Origin: Flavobacterium sp. 5 | GTDB taxonomy: Bacteria; Bacteroidota; Bacteroidia; Flavobacteriales; Flavobacteriaceae | Reading direction: 5' to 3' | DNA: 64,000 nt | NCBI RefSeq assembly: GCF_002813295.1 | Contig: NZ_PHUE01000001.1 | Location: 620,001-684,000 of the forward strand | Notes under the pieces: model-generated | Databases searched by the model: none | The model's input: only the letters and a program-made list of their open reading frames with translations | What the model was told of the DNA's origin: nothing | Shown here: in pieces, positions 18,737 through 28,079 of the stretch | Numbering within the stretch: the first letter of the stretch is position 1 | Layout: every line of letters begins with the position of its first letter | Position numbers and translations under genes: made by a program

Positions 18737-19915
18737 TTACACCTCAATTCCTAAAACTTGTTTCGCTAAAGCAATCATTTTTGGTGTTCCGGTATGTTTA
18801 TTTTTTTCGTCAGATAATTTTACAACTCCTTCCCAATGACTATTTTCAGGTTTGGCATCTGTAAGTTTAATTACCATATTCATAGCAGGCAAACCTACAT
18901 CATTACTGAAATTAGTTCCGATTCCGAAAGACATTTTTATTTTATCTCTACAGAAATCGGCAATCACTTTGACTTTATCAAAATTTAAAGAATCTGAAAA
19001 AACAATGATTTTCGACTTAGGATCGATTCCCATTTGTTCATAATGAGCAATTGTTTTTTTAGCAAATTCGATAGGATCGCCGCTATCATGACGAACACCA
19101 TCAAAAAGTTTGGAATATTTTTTATTAAATTGTTCAAAAAACACATCCGTAGTATAAGTGTCAGTCAATGCAATTCCGAGGTCCCCCACATAAACTTTAG
19201 TCCAATTTTCAAGGCTAATCGCATTAGCAACTTTAAATCCATATTGCGAAGCATGAAACATAAACCATTCATGAGCGTGAGTTCCTGATGGTTTTCGATT
19301 TTGTAACATTGCCAAATGTACATTGCTTGTTCCTAAAAAACTGTTTGAACCAAAAACATCCAAGGTTTCATTTACTAAACGATGAACTTTATATGAATGA
19401 CGACGACGAGTTCCGAATTCTAAAATAACAACTCCCAAAGCATTGTACTTTTCTATTTTATCTTTGGTAATTTGTTTGATCTCATCATCTCCAATCCGAA
19501 TTAAATTTTGCGAAGCATAGAAAAGTTCTGAAATTAAAGCCATCAGCGGCACTTCCCATAAAATAGTTCGATACCAATAGCCTTCAATAATAACTTTCAA
19601 GTCACTCCCATCTTGTTCAATTTTCACTTCTGCTGGATTGTATTGATACCCTTGTAAAAAATCCAAATACGTTAGGTCTAAATATGGACAATTATCAGCC
19701 AGAAATTGTTTTTCTTTTGCAGTCAATTTTAAATCAACCATTGTATCAACAGTTTCTTTCAATAAAACCGCAAAATTGGGAGGGAAAACATGTTTCCCTC
19801 GATTGATAAATGCATATTTGACTTTTACATTTGGAAAAAGTTTGACTACGGCATGCTGCATTGTAAACTTATAAAAATCATTGTCTAAAATCGAATGTAA
19901 TTGAACTGAAGTCAT
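18737..19915 (-). CDS. pncB: Nicotinate phosphoribosyltransferase
   Basis: Makes nicotinate mononucleotide from nicotinate and PRPP in NAD salvage. The 392-residue cytosolic protein shows NDFYKFTMQHAV near the start, EFGTRRRHS, SNVHLAML, PSGTHAHEWFM (conserved His region) and GVRHDSGDPIEFAKK, the phosphoribosyl-binding segment of the family. Length is normal. The FMN reductase gene lies 6 bases upstream on the same strand, so the two probably share a transcript. Confidence 0.95.
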   Translation of the reverse strand: MTSVQLHSILDNDFYKFTMQHAVVKLFPNVKVKYAFINRGKHVFPPNFAVLLKETVDTMVDLKLTAKEKQFLADNCPYLDLTYLDFLQGYQYNPAEVKIEQDGSDLKVIIEGYWYRTILWEVPLMALISELFYASQNLIRIGDDEIKQITKDKIEKYNALGVVILEFGTRRRHSYKVHRLVNETLDVFGSNSFLGTSNVHLAMLQNRKPSGTHAHEWFMFHASQYGFKVANAISLENWTKVYVGDLGIALTDTYTTDVFFEQFNKKYSKLFDGVRHDSGDPIEFAKKTIAHYEQMGIDPKSKIIVFSDSLNFDKVKVIADFCRDKIKMSFGIGTNFSNDVGLPAMNMVIKLTDAKPENSHWEGVVKLSDEKNKHTGTPKMIALAKQVLGIEV

Positions 19916-19921
19916 ACTTTC

Positions 19922-20446
19922 TTAGAAATTATCTGCAATCAATTTTACTAGTTCATTTCGTAATTCAACATTGCTTATTTCACCTTTTTCTACATCAAAA
20001 TTCTCATTGAAACTTGGCAATGAAAAAACAGCTTTTATATCGGCATTAAAACGAGGGAAATTATTTTTAGCAATTTCTAAAACGCTAGCACCACCTCTGG
20101 CTCCTGGCGAAGTAGCCATTAAGAGCATTGTTTTTTCTTGAAATATTTTTGGGTTTATTCGAGAGCACCAATCTACAGTATTTTTGAAAGCAGCACTATA
20201 ATTTCCGTTATTTTCCGCAAGAGAAACTACTAATAAATCGGCTGAAGCAATTTTATCTAAAAAGGCTTTCGCTAAAGAATGTTGACCAATTGTAGCTTCT
20301 TTATCAACACTGAATAATGGCATTTCGTAATCGTTTAAATCCAAAACCTCAACTTGAGCGTTTTCGAACAAACCACTAGCGTAAGTTGCTAATTTTTTAT
20401 TGATAGATTTTTTACTTGGACTTCCTCCAAAGGCGATAATTTTCAT
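19922..20446 (-). CDS. NADPH-dependent FMN reductase family flavoprotein
   Basis: A 174-residue flavodoxin-like protein. The FMN phosphate loop is GGSPSKKSINKKLA near residues 8-21; LLVVSLAENNGNYSAAFKNTVDW and LLMATSPGARGG match the family's flavin-binding loops. It probably reduces FMN, quinones or other small acceptors with NAD(P)H; the natural substrate cannot be told. It is the first gene of a two-gene unit with pncB and is divergent from the GH76 gene across a 319-bp gap. Confidence 0.88.
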   Translation of the reverse strand: MKIIAFGGSPSKKSINKKLATYASGLFENAQVEVLDLNDYEMPLFSVDKEATIGQHSLAKAFLDKIASADLLVVSLAENNGNYSAAFKNTVDWCSRINPKIFQEKTMLLMATSPGARGGASVLEIAKNNFPRFNADIKAVFSLPSFNENFDVEKGEISNVELRNELVKLIADNF

Positions 20447-20765
20447 AGTAAATAGTTTTTTATAAAAATAAGTTATAAAATTGAATTTGCAATTTCATTC
20501 CCTTATTTTATTACTCTATGATAATATCGTTCTTCACTAAGTTTTTTTAAATTTAATTTTAAACCAAATGAAAGTGGAAAATATTTTCTTAGAACGCTGA
20601 ATTTTTACCTAAAAATTATTGTTCATTTAAATAGTTAGTAGTAAGTTTGGAAATCTTTTATACTAAAACGATTTAGTAATAAAGTATAATAATTAAAAAA
20701 TATTAGTATTTATCAGTGATAATACTACATGATAAATAATTTATTAAAACCATTTAACTCATATT
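20447..20765. promoter_or_regulatory. Divergent intergenic region with an operator-like palindrome
   Basis: This 319-bp AT-rich gap separates the FMN reductase gene (minus) from the GH76 gene (plus). It must carry promoters for both. At 20705-20726 there is an inverted repeat, AGTATT-T-ATCA then TGATAATACT, a 10-bp dyad with one bulged base. It sits about 40 bases before the GH76 start, a suitable place for an operator or a 5'-UTR hairpin. I see no exact TAnnTTTG promoter element here. Confidence 0.4.
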
Positions 20766-21908
20766 ATGAACAGAAGAAAAAAGAGTTTAGTACTTATTCT
20801 ACTAGTAGTGCTATTTTCAAGTTTCACATTAGTGAAAAAAAACAAAAATTTCAAAAGCGACCACTACAGAACTGAGATGCAGAACCTGCATTCAGCTATT
20901 GAAAATAATTTCCATGATAAAGTTTCGGGATATTATTTTGTAGAATTAGATCCAACAAAAAGAGAAACAAAATTTGGGCATAAGCGAGAATATAGCTGGC
21001 TATGGGCGCTTTGTGCCATGTTTGAAGCTACGAATGAAATTGAAAAAATAGATAAAAATGCAAATTTAGTTGCTGACATTTATAAAAACATGCAGCATTA
21101 TTACGATCCAGCTCCTCCTAAACCGGGATATGGTGAATACATTGTAAAACTGAGTAAAGGACAACGTTATTACGATGACAATCAATGGATAGGAATTACA
21201 GGTTTGGATATTTATGAGCGAACAGGAAAGAAAACCTATTTTGATTTAGGAAAATCAATGTACGACTTTATGATGACAGCTTCAGACACAACACTTGGAG
21301 GTGGACTTTACTGGCGAGAAAATGATTTTGAAACCAAAAATACTTGCTCAAATGGACCTGGTGTACTTGTTGCACTTAAGATGTATAAAGCTACCAAAAA
21401 ACAAGTTTATCTTGATAATGCACTAAATATATACAATTGGACAAATGATAAACTGCAAACACCAACAGGATTGTTTTACGATAATATTAAAATTAAAGAT
21501 AAAAGTATAGGGAAAGCGATATTTTCATACAACTCAGGTACAATGCTTCAATCGAATGTTTATTTATATGAAATAACAGGAGATAAAAAGTATCTTGAAA
21601 GAGCTAATAAAATAGCAGATAGTTCTTTGGCCTATTTTTATGGAGGCGAAAAATTTAGAGATGGTTATTGGTTTAATGGTGTTTTGTTGAGAGGATATCA
21701 ACACCTTTTAAAATATAATAAGGATTTGAAATACATTTTGGGATTTAAAAAATGCTTAGATAAAGCCTTGAAAGAAGACAAAAATGAAAAGGGATTATTT
21801 ACATCAAAAGATGGTGCACATAATTTAGTAGAACATGGAGGAATGCTTGAAATATTGGCACGATTTGCTTATCTGGAAGATCATTATGATTTAGGAACTT
21901 CTAAATAA
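20766..21908 (+). CDS. GH76-family alpha-1,6-mannanase-like protein
   Basis: Probably an exported endo-acting mannanase-type enzyme (known GH76 members cleave alpha-1,6-mannan of fungal or yeast walls). The 380-residue protein starts with a basic N-region and a hydrophobic signal segment (residues 6-23) without a lipobox Cys. The (alpha/alpha)6-type fold shows YSWLWALCAMFEA, YYDDNQWIG (the adjacent Asp pair typical of GH76 catalysis), GGGLYWRE and CSNGPGVLVALKMY, and the late FRDGYWFNGVLLRG. It is followed after 49 bases by a secreted aldose epimerase, and the two likely form a small carbohydrate operon. Family assignment is fairly sure; substrate is inferred. Confidence 0.82.
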   Translation: MNRRKKSLVLILLVVLFSSFTLVKKNKNFKSDHYRTEMQNLHSAIENNFHDKVSGYYFVELDPTKRETKFGHKREYSWLWALCAMFEATNEIEKIDKNANLVADIYKNMQHYYDPAPPKPGYGEYIVKLSKGQRYYDDNQWIGITGLDIYERTGKKTYFDLGKSMYDFMMTASDTTLGGGLYWRENDFETKNTCSNGPGVLVALKMYKATKKQVYLDNALNIYNWTNDKLQTPTGLFYDNIKIKDKSIGKAIFSYNSGTMLQSNVYLYEITGDKKYLERANKIADSSLAYFYGGEKFRDGYWFNGVLLRGYQHLLKYNKDLKYILGFKKCLDKALKEDKNEKGLFTSKDGAHNLVEHGGMLEILARFAYLEDHYDLGTSK

Positions 21909-21957
21909 TTTATTTATAACAATCAATAATTAGCATAGAATTACAAAAAACACATTT

Positions 21958-23094
21958 ATGAATAAATTGAAATTTACCGCTTACTTATTATCTTTCTCCC
22001 TATCCTTTTTATTAGTTGAAGATGCATTTTCTCAAAACCTGAATTCGGCAGGAAAATCATTTATTACAACAGAAACTATTGGACAGGTTGAAGGACATGA
22101 TGTTTTGCAATATACTCTGCAAAATAAAACAGGAATGAAGGTTCAGTTAATTACTTATGGAGCTGCAATTACTAATATAGTAACGCCTGATAAGTTTGGC
22201 GAAATGAATAGTGTGGTACTTGGATTCGATTCACTTTCGGATTATGCGGGTTCGCAAAACCAGTTGTTAGGATCTACTGTTGGGCGTGTTGCTAATCGGA
22301 TTTCAAACAAAAAATTTACAATTGACGGAAAAGAATATACCCTCACTTCTGATATACATGGAGGCGCAAAGGGTTTTGACAAACGTATTTGGAGTAGCAA
22401 AAAAATATCCCGAAAAAATGAAGTTGCCATTGAAATGACTTATTTAAGCAAAGATGGAGAAGAAGGTTTTCCAGGGAATTTATTAGTTACGATAACTTTT
22501 ACTCTCACAAACAGTAACGATTTAGTTATCGATTATAAAGCAACTACCAACAAAGCAACACCGCTTGTACTTACCAACCACTCTTATTTTAATCTTTCGG
22601 GTGGAAAAAACACAAAAATACTTGATACAGAATTAACTGTTTATGCCGATAAATATCTTGAATACGGAGACGGTAGTACTATAACTGGAAAAATCATAGA
22701 TGTAAAAGCAACACCTTTTGATTTTTCTTCATCTAAACCTATAGGAAAGGATATAGACAAAGTACAACAATATACCAACGGTTACGATGTTACGTTTGCA
22801 TTGCGAAACCAATCTGACAAATTGGTTTTGGCCGCAAAAGCTTTCGAGCCCTTAAGCGGAAGAGAATTAGAAGTTTACACTACAGAACCTGGTGTTGTAT
22901 TTTATACTGGAAATTGGTTAAGCGAAAAACTCAAGGGACGAAACGGAGTTCCTAACACTAAAAATGGGGCGTTCTGTCTTGAAACTCAACATTATCCAAA
23001 TTCAATCAACACACCAGCTTTTCCAAATACTATTTTGCGACCGGGTAAAACCTTCACTTCTAAAACAATTTACAGATTCCTTGTTCGCAAGTAA
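21958..23094 (+). CDS. galM: Secreted aldose 1-epimerase (galactose mutarotase)
   Basis: Interconverts alpha and beta anomers of free hexoses. The 378-residue protein carries a signal peptide (about residues 1-25, ending FSQN), so it acts in the periplasm or outside. Family motifs are LLGSTVGRVANRIS, DIHGGAKGFDKRIW with the catalytic His region, LTNHSYFNLSG with the second His, and the C-terminal FCLETQHYPNSIN containing the catalytic Glu. It lies just downstream of the GH76 gene and probably conditions the released sugars for uptake. A strong terminator follows at 23131. Confidence 0.93.
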   Translation: MNKLKFTAYLLSFSLSFLLVEDAFSQNLNSAGKSFITTETIGQVEGHDVLQYTLQNKTGMKVQLITYGAAITNIVTPDKFGEMNSVVLGFDSLSDYAGSQNQLLGSTVGRVANRISNKKFTIDGKEYTLTSDIHGGAKGFDKRIWSSKKISRKNEVAIEMTYLSKDGEEGFPGNLLVTITFTLTNSNDLVIDYKATTNKATPLVLTNHSYFNLSGGKNTKILDTELTVYADKYLEYGDGSTITGKIIDVKATPFDFSSSKPIGKDIDKVQQYTNGYDVTFALRNQSDKLVLAAKAFEPLSGRELEVYTTEPGVVFYTGNWLSEKLKGRNGVPNTKNGAFCLETQHYPNSINTPAFPNTILRPGKTFTSKTIYRFLVRK

Positions 23095-23130
23095 AAATAT
23101 TAATTTTAATGATGAAGCCAGACTAGATAC

Positions 23131-23164
23131 AAAAAAACCGCAAAATTACTTTTGCGGTTTTTTT
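23131..23164 (+). terminator. Rho-independent terminator after galM
   Basis: AAAACCGCAAAA pairs with TTTTGCGGTTTT around a TTAC loop and runs into T residues. The A-rich left arm could let it work on the minus strand too, downstream of ychF. Confidence 0.88.
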
Positions 23165-23192
23165 ATTCTCTTTATTTATCTCTTATAAAAAA

Positions 23193-23220
23193 GTGAGATT
23201 GCTTCGTTCCTCGCAATGAC
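23193..23220 (+). repeat. 28-nt dispersed motif, copy 1
   Basis: The segment GTGAGATTGCTTCGTTCC followed by TCGCAATGAC recurs at 58175-58202 with one change (27 of 28 identical). Here it directly abuts the 3' end of the ychF gene. Similar GTCATTGCGAGGAACGAAG-type segments are, from general memory, scattered through Flavobacteriia genomes. Confidence 0.75.
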
Positions 23221-24314
23221 TATACGTTGAAACGGAAATGCATTACATCACCATCTTTTACAATATATTCTTTTCCTTCGACTTTAAATTTTCCAGCTTC
23301 TTTACATTTTGCTTCTGAACCGTATTGAACGTAATCTTCATAAGCAATTACTTCGGCACGGATAAATCCTTTTTCGAAATCGGTGTGGATAACTCCTGCT
23401 GCTTGTGGCGCTGTAGAACCAATATTAATTGTCCAAGCACGAACTTCTTTTACACCTGCTGTGAAATACGTTTGTTGCTTCAATAATTTGTAAGCAGCAC
23501 GAATTAAAACAGATGCTCCTGGCTCTGTTAATCCCATATCTTCTAGGAAAACCTGACGCTCTTCGTAGCTTTCTAATTCGGTGATATCAGCCTCAGCTCC
23601 TACTGAAAGAATAATTACCTCAGCATCTTCATCTTTAACCAGTTCACGAACTTGGTCAACGTATTTATTTCCATTTACAGCAGAACTTTCGTCAACATTA
23701 CAAACATACAATACTGGTTTTGCTGTAATTAATTGAAATGACTCCATTAAAACTTCTTCGTCATTACCTTGAGGAATAATTGTTCTTGCAGATTTTGCTT
23801 GCAATAAACTCTCTCTGATTCGGTCTAAAAGTGCTTTTTCAGTCTGCGCTTCTTTATTTCCAGTTTTGGCTGCACGGTTTACTTTTTCCAAACGTTTTTC
23901 AACATTTTCTAAGTCTTTTAATTGCAACTCAATATCAATCGTTTCTTTGTCACGAATTGGGTTTACATTTCCATCAACGTGAACAATATTATCATTATCA
24001 AAACAACGTAATACGTGAATAATAGCATTACATTCTCTAATGTTTCCAAGAAATTGATTTCCTAAACCCTCTCCTTTGCTTGCTCCTTTTACCAAACCTG
24101 CGATATCCACGATATCTACAGTTGCCATTTGAACGCGCTCCGGTTTTACCAGTTCTTCCAATTTATTAATTCTTGGATCCGGAACGTTTACAACTCCAAT
24201 ATTAGGTTCGATAGTACAAAACGGAAAGTTAGCACTTTGCGCTTTTGCATTCGATAAACAATTGAATAATGTTGATTTTCCAACATTTGGTAATCCTACA
24301 ATTCCTGCTTTCAT
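23220..24314 (-). CDS. ychF: Redox-regulated ATPase YchF (Obg-related)
   Basis: A P-loop protein of the Obg family that prefers ATP over GTP and associates with ribosomes. The 364-residue protein shows the G1 loop GLPNVGKSTLFN at residues 6-17, the G2/G3 region VDIVDIAGLVKGASKGEGLGNQFL, a coiled-coil insertion around 120-170, NVDE in the place of the usual guanine-specific NKxD, and the C-terminal TGS-like domain GVKEVRAWTI to MHFRFNV. It is a lone gene on the minus strand, convergent with galM. Confidence 0.96.
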   Translation of the reverse strand: MKAGIVGLPNVGKSTLFNCLSNAKAQSANFPFCTIEPNIGVVNVPDPRINKLEELVKPERVQMATVDIVDIAGLVKGASKGEGLGNQFLGNIRECNAIIHVLRCFDNDNIVHVDGNVNPIRDKETIDIELQLKDLENVEKRLEKVNRAAKTGNKEAQTEKALLDRIRESLLQAKSARTIIPQGNDEEVLMESFQLITAKPVLYVCNVDESSAVNGNKYVDQVRELVKDEDAEVIILSVGAEADITELESYEERQVFLEDMGLTEPGASVLIRAAYKLLKQQTYFTAGVKEVRAWTINIGSTAPQAAGVIHTDFEKGFIRAEVIAYEDYVQYGSEAKCKEAGKFKVEGKEYIVKDGDVMHFRFNV

Positions 24315-24468
24315 AATATGTCTGTTTACAAATAACTTTAACTGTTACTCGTTTTTTAGTAATTCCTTTTTAAAGTTTGCAAATATAAGATTTAAAAATG
24401 CTTGTAAAACAATTTTTTAACATTAATACTTTTTATCCACTTTCTTATATTTTTTTTAACATTATTCA

Positions 24469-24497
24469 TTGTTTTTGTTAAAATATAACTACATTTA
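24469..24497 (+). promoter_or_regulatory. Candidate Bacteroidota promoter for the orphan TonB receptor
   Basis: TTG at 24469-24471, an 18-nt spacer and TACATTTA at 24490-24497, close to the -33 TTG / -7 TAnnTTTG pattern of Bacteroidota (last base A in place of G). It lies 39 bases before the receptor start codon. Confidence 0.4.
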
Positions 24498-24535
24498 AAC
24501 CGTAATCAACCAATAACCAAACAATCCAACCAATT

Positions 24536-27250
24536 ATGAAAAAAATCATGCTATTATTCTTTTTGCTAAACGTCACATTTATGTTGGCGCAAAAAGAAGT
24601 ATCGGGAGTCGTAAAAGACAAAACAGGCAATCCTCTTCCAGGGGCTAATGTTCTTGAAAAAGGAACAAAAAATGGTGTTTCTACAGAAATGGACGGTAGT
24701 TACAAACTAACTGTAAATGAGGGTGCAACTTTGATTTTTAGTTATATTGGTTACAAAAATGTTACAAAACTAGCCGATGTAGCAATAATCGATGTAGATT
24801 TATCAGAAGAAGGAGAACAAGAACTAAAAGAAGTTCAAATTGTAGGCTCAAGAAACTCCAAAAGAACCGTAGTAAATTCAGCAGTTCCTATTGACATTAT
24901 CAACATTAAAGACGTTACGACTCAAAGTGGTAAAATAGAAATTAACGAAATACTACAATATGCAGCTCCTTCATTCAATGCCAGCAAACAATCAGGATCT
25001 GATGGTGCCGATCATATCACACCAGCAACATTAAGAGGTTTAGGTCCAGATCAAACTCTTGTTTTGATTAATGGTAAAAGGAGACATCAATCCTCACTTG
25101 TTACTCTTTACGGAACAAAAGGAAGAGGAAACACAGGAACAGATTTAAATGCTATTCCATCAAGTTCTATAAAAAGAATTGAAATTCTTAGAGATGGTGC
25201 TGCCGCACAATATGGTTCGGATGCCATTGCAGGAGTGATTAATATTGTGATGAAAGACGATGTTGATCAATTGACTGGAGCAGTAACCTACGGAGCATCA
25301 AACACTAATGCTAAAGGAGATTTTCTTCCTGGAACTGCAAATACTAAAGATTTTAGATTAGACCAAAACGGAAATGGGAATTCTTACGGAAAGAATCAAT
25401 CATTAGATGGTGGCTCATTAACTGTAACTTCTAATTATGGTGTTGCGATTGGTGATAAAGGTGGATACGCTAATTTTACAGGAGAATATATTAACAAAAA
25501 TAAAAGTTTGCGTCCAGGCTACGATTTCAGAAAAGGATTTGGTGATGCTTCTTTGGAAGGATTTAACTTTTTCGGAAACATGGTAGTCCCTGTGTCTGAC
25601 AAAACCGAATTTTATGCTTTTGGAGGTCGAGATTTTAGAAAAACTGATGCTTATGCTTTTACTAGAAATAGTACGGAAACTGATGGAGATGACCCTAGTG
25701 AACCACAAGTTCCTGCAGCCAATGTGGTAGAATCTGTTTATCCAGGCGGTTATACTCCAAGAATAACTTCAGATGTAATCGATAATTCAATTTCAGCAGG
25801 TCTTAGAACAAAAACTGATAGTGGATGGAAAGTAGATATTAGCAATACGTATGGAAAAAATTACTTTCATTATTATATTAAAGGAACAATTAACCCTTCA
25901 CTAGAACAATTTTCACCTAGTGAATTTGACGCTGGCGGACATAGTTTAAGCCAAAACACTATGAATTTTGATATTTCAAAAAACTATGATACCGTTTTGA
26001 AAGGTATGAATCTTGCTTTTGGTGCAGAGTATAGAACCGAGAATTTCGAAATTTTCTCAGGAGAAGTCGGTTCTTATTCAACTTATGATATAAACGGAAT
26101 TCCAGTAAATAAAAATACTCCAGCATCAGATATTGTATACCTAAAAGATGAAAATGGCAATTATGTGTTAGATTATTTTGGTAATAAAAGGCCTAGACCT
26201 GGAAGTTCTCAAGGTTTCCCTGGTTATAGCCCAGACAATGCTGTAAACAAAACCAGAACCAATACCTCATTATACGCAGATTCTGAATTTGATGTAACTG
26301 AAAATTTCTTAGTAAGTGGTGCTGTACGTTTTGAAAATTATAGCGATTTTGGAAGTACGTTAAACTGGAAAGTAGCCAGTAGATTAAAATTGGGAAATCA
26401 TATTAACTTAAGAGGTTCTGTAAGTACTGGTTTCAGAGCACCCTCATTGGCACAAAAATATTACAGCTTACATTTCACCAATATCAATGCAGATGGAGCT
26501 GAGGAAATTTTACTTTCTGCAAACGATAGTCCTGTGACAAAAAAGTACGGAATTCAACAATTAAAAGAAGAAACATCATTAAACTCTTCATTAGGATTTA
26601 CTGCTACTTATGGAAATTTTTCTGCAACAATTGATGGATATTCTATAAATATTGAGAACAGAATCGTACTTACAAGTTATTTCGAAGATGCAACCGCAGC
26701 AAGTTTAGGAGTAGATAAAGTGCAATTCTTCGCCAATGCAATTGACACAAAAACCTTAGGATTAGACATAGTACTTACATGGAAGAAAAGATTCGAAAAC
26801 GCTACTTATGGCGCTAGCTTAATTGGAAATATCAATAATATGAAAATTGAACAAATACATAATGGTAATCTAGATCAAGAAACTTTTTTCGGAAGACGTG
26901 AAGCCGCATTTGTTTTAGCTTCAGCTCCAAAAAATAAATTTAGTCTTAACCTTAATTATAGCCTAAATAAATTTGATGCAGGTTTAGCTTTTACACGTTT
27001 TAGCGAAGTAGTCTTGGTAGGTTATGATGATTTAGATGATGTATATTCTGCAAAAGTCTCTACAGATTTAACTTTAGGATATCATTTAACAAAAAGTCTT
27101 AAATTAAGTATTGGTGCAAATAACTTATTTAATATTTACCCAGACAAACAAGACGAAAGCGGCAACACCGAAGCTGGTGGATACTGGGATGCTGTTCAAA
27201 TGGGATTCAACGGAGCGTACTATTATACTCGATTAGGTTTTACATTCTAA
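24536..27250 (+). CDS. TonB-dependent outer-membrane receptor with N-terminal carboxypeptidase-like domain
   Basis: An energised outer-membrane importer. The 904-residue protein has a signal peptide ending MLAQ (residue 19), then a CarboxypepD_reg-like domain (KEVSGVVKDKTGNPLPGANV to about residue 95), a plug domain (about 105-235, with LVLINGKRRH and ILRDGAAAQYGSDAIAGVIN), and a barrel ending RLGFTF. There is no susD beside it, and it differs clearly from the SusC at the start of the window in its plug motifs, so it is not a SusCD receptor. It could take up a siderophore, vitamin or small glycan; the sequence alone does not decide. A promoter-like element and a strong terminator bracket it as a single-gene unit. 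Confidence 0.92.
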   Translation: MKKIMLLFFLLNVTFMLAQKEVSGVVKDKTGNPLPGANVLEKGTKNGVSTEMDGSYKLTVNEGATLIFSYIGYKNVTKLADVAIIDVDLSEEGEQELKEVQIVGSRNSKRTVVNSAVPIDIINIKDVTTQSGKIEINEILQYAAPSFNASKQSGSDGADHITPATLRGLGPDQTLVLINGKRRHQSSLVTLYGTKGRGNTGTDLNAIPSSSIKRIEILRDGAAAQYGSDAIAGVINIVMKDDVDQLTGAVTYGASNTNAKGDFLPGTANTKDFRLDQNGNGNSYGKNQSLDGGSLTVTSNYGVAIGDKGGYANFTGEYINKNKSLRPGYDFRKGFGDASLEGFNFFGNMVVPVSDKTEFYAFGGRDFRKTDAYAFTRNSTETDGDDPSEPQVPAANVVESVYPGGYTPRITSDVIDNSISAGLRTKTDSGWKVDISNTYGKNYFHYYIKGTINPSLEQFSPSEFDAGGHSLSQNTMNFDISKNYDTVLKGMNLAFGAEYRTENFEIFSGEVGSYSTYDINGIPVNKNTPASDIVYLKDENGNYVLDYFGNKRPRPGSSQGFPGYSPDNAVNKTRTNTSLYADSEFDVTENFLVSGAVRFENYSDFGSTLNWKVASRLKLGNHINLRGSVSTGFRAPSLAQKYYSLHFTNINADGAEEILLSANDSPVTKKYGIQQLKEETSLNSSLGFTATYGNFSATIDGYSINIENRIVLTSYFEDATAASLGVDKVQFFANAIDTKTLGLDIVLTWKKRFENATYGASLIGNINNMKIEQIHNGNLDQETFFGRREAAFVLASAPKNKFSLNLNYSLNKFDAGLAFTRFSEVVLVGYDDLDDVYSAKVSTDLTLGYHLTKSLKLSIGANNLFNIYPDKQDESGNTEAGGYWDAVQMGFNGAYYYTRLGFTF

Positions 27251-27260
27251 AAAACAAGTT

Positions 27261-27300
27261 AAAAATAAAGGACTCTCTCACGAAAGTCCTTTATTTTTTT
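27261..27300 (+). terminator. Rho-independent terminator after the TonB receptor
   Basis: AATAAAGGACT pairs with AGTCCTTTATT across a short loop and is followed by seven to eight T. It separates the receptor gene from the methyltransferase gene. Confidence 0.9.
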
Positions 27301-27331
27301 TAAATTTATTTACACTTTAGTATCTACTATC

Positions 27332-28078
27332 ATGGCAAATTTATTTTCTGGAAAAATGGCTAGCATTTTCGATGCCATGTACCAAACTTTCATCGATTAT
27401 GATGAGGAATATGAGTTTTTCAATGGATTAATACAAGAAAGAAAGTGTAATTCAATTCTTGAAATTGGAAGTGGAACAGGAAATCTTGCCAAGCGGTTTC
27501 AAGAAAACAATCAAAATTACAAAGGTCTTGATTCAAGTCTGAGTATGATTGCAATTGCTCAGGAAAGAAACAAAGATTGCACTTTCATACATGAAGACAT
27601 GCGTAATTTTAAATTAGAGAACACAGTAGATGCAATCATTATCACCGGTCGATCTACAAGCTATTTAATCAACAATGAAGATGTAATGGACACCTTTGAA
27701 TCAGTTTATAAAAATTTAAATCCAAACGGTATTATCATTTTTGACATTATTGATGCCAATCGTTTTATCCCTTTTATTAAGGAGAATGAAACAATCATAC
27801 ATAAAGCCTCTTATGAAGGAATAAACTATTTAAGAGAAAGTCAATGGGAGACTACTCCATTTGAAAACTTCACGTTAAATTGGAATGCTAAATACTACCA
27901 AACAACAGACAATGAAAAAGAGATTCTTTCTGAGGATTTTTCTACTGTTAGAGTATTTACACTAAACGAAATACAGCTTTTTTTATATCTAAATAATTTT
28001 GAAATTCTTAAAGTTATTGACAAAAAAACTTATGCCTATGATACTTATGTAATTATGGCTCAAAAGAAAGCATTCTAA
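27332..28078 (+). CDS. Class I SAM-dependent methyltransferase
   Basis: A 248-residue cytosolic protein with the Rossmann-type methyltransferase core: motif I ILEIGSGTGNLAKRF near residue 46, LDSSLSMIAIAQERN (motif II), DMRNF, and the motif III region LNPNGIIIFDIIDANRF. No other domain is present. The acceptor substrate is unknown, and the neighbours give no clue: the TonB receptor upstream ends in a terminator and the next gene is on the other strand. Confidence 0.88.
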   Translation: MANLFSGKMASIFDAMYQTFIDYDEEYEFFNGLIQERKCNSILEIGSGTGNLAKRFQENNQNYKGLDSSLSMIAIAQERNKDCTFIHEDMRNFKLENTVDAIIITGRSTSYLINNEDVMDTFESVYKNLNPNGIIIFDIIDANRFIPFIKENETIIHKASYEGINYLRESQWETTPFENFTLNWNAKYYQTTDNEKEILSEDFSTVRVFTLNEIQLFLYLNNFEILKVIDKKTYAYDTYVIMAQKKAF

Positions 28079-28079
28079 T

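Noticed and set aside
22964..23188. 74-codon ORF in another frame at the end of galM
   Set aside because: It overlaps galM and runs through the galM terminator, so it is not plausible as a protein.
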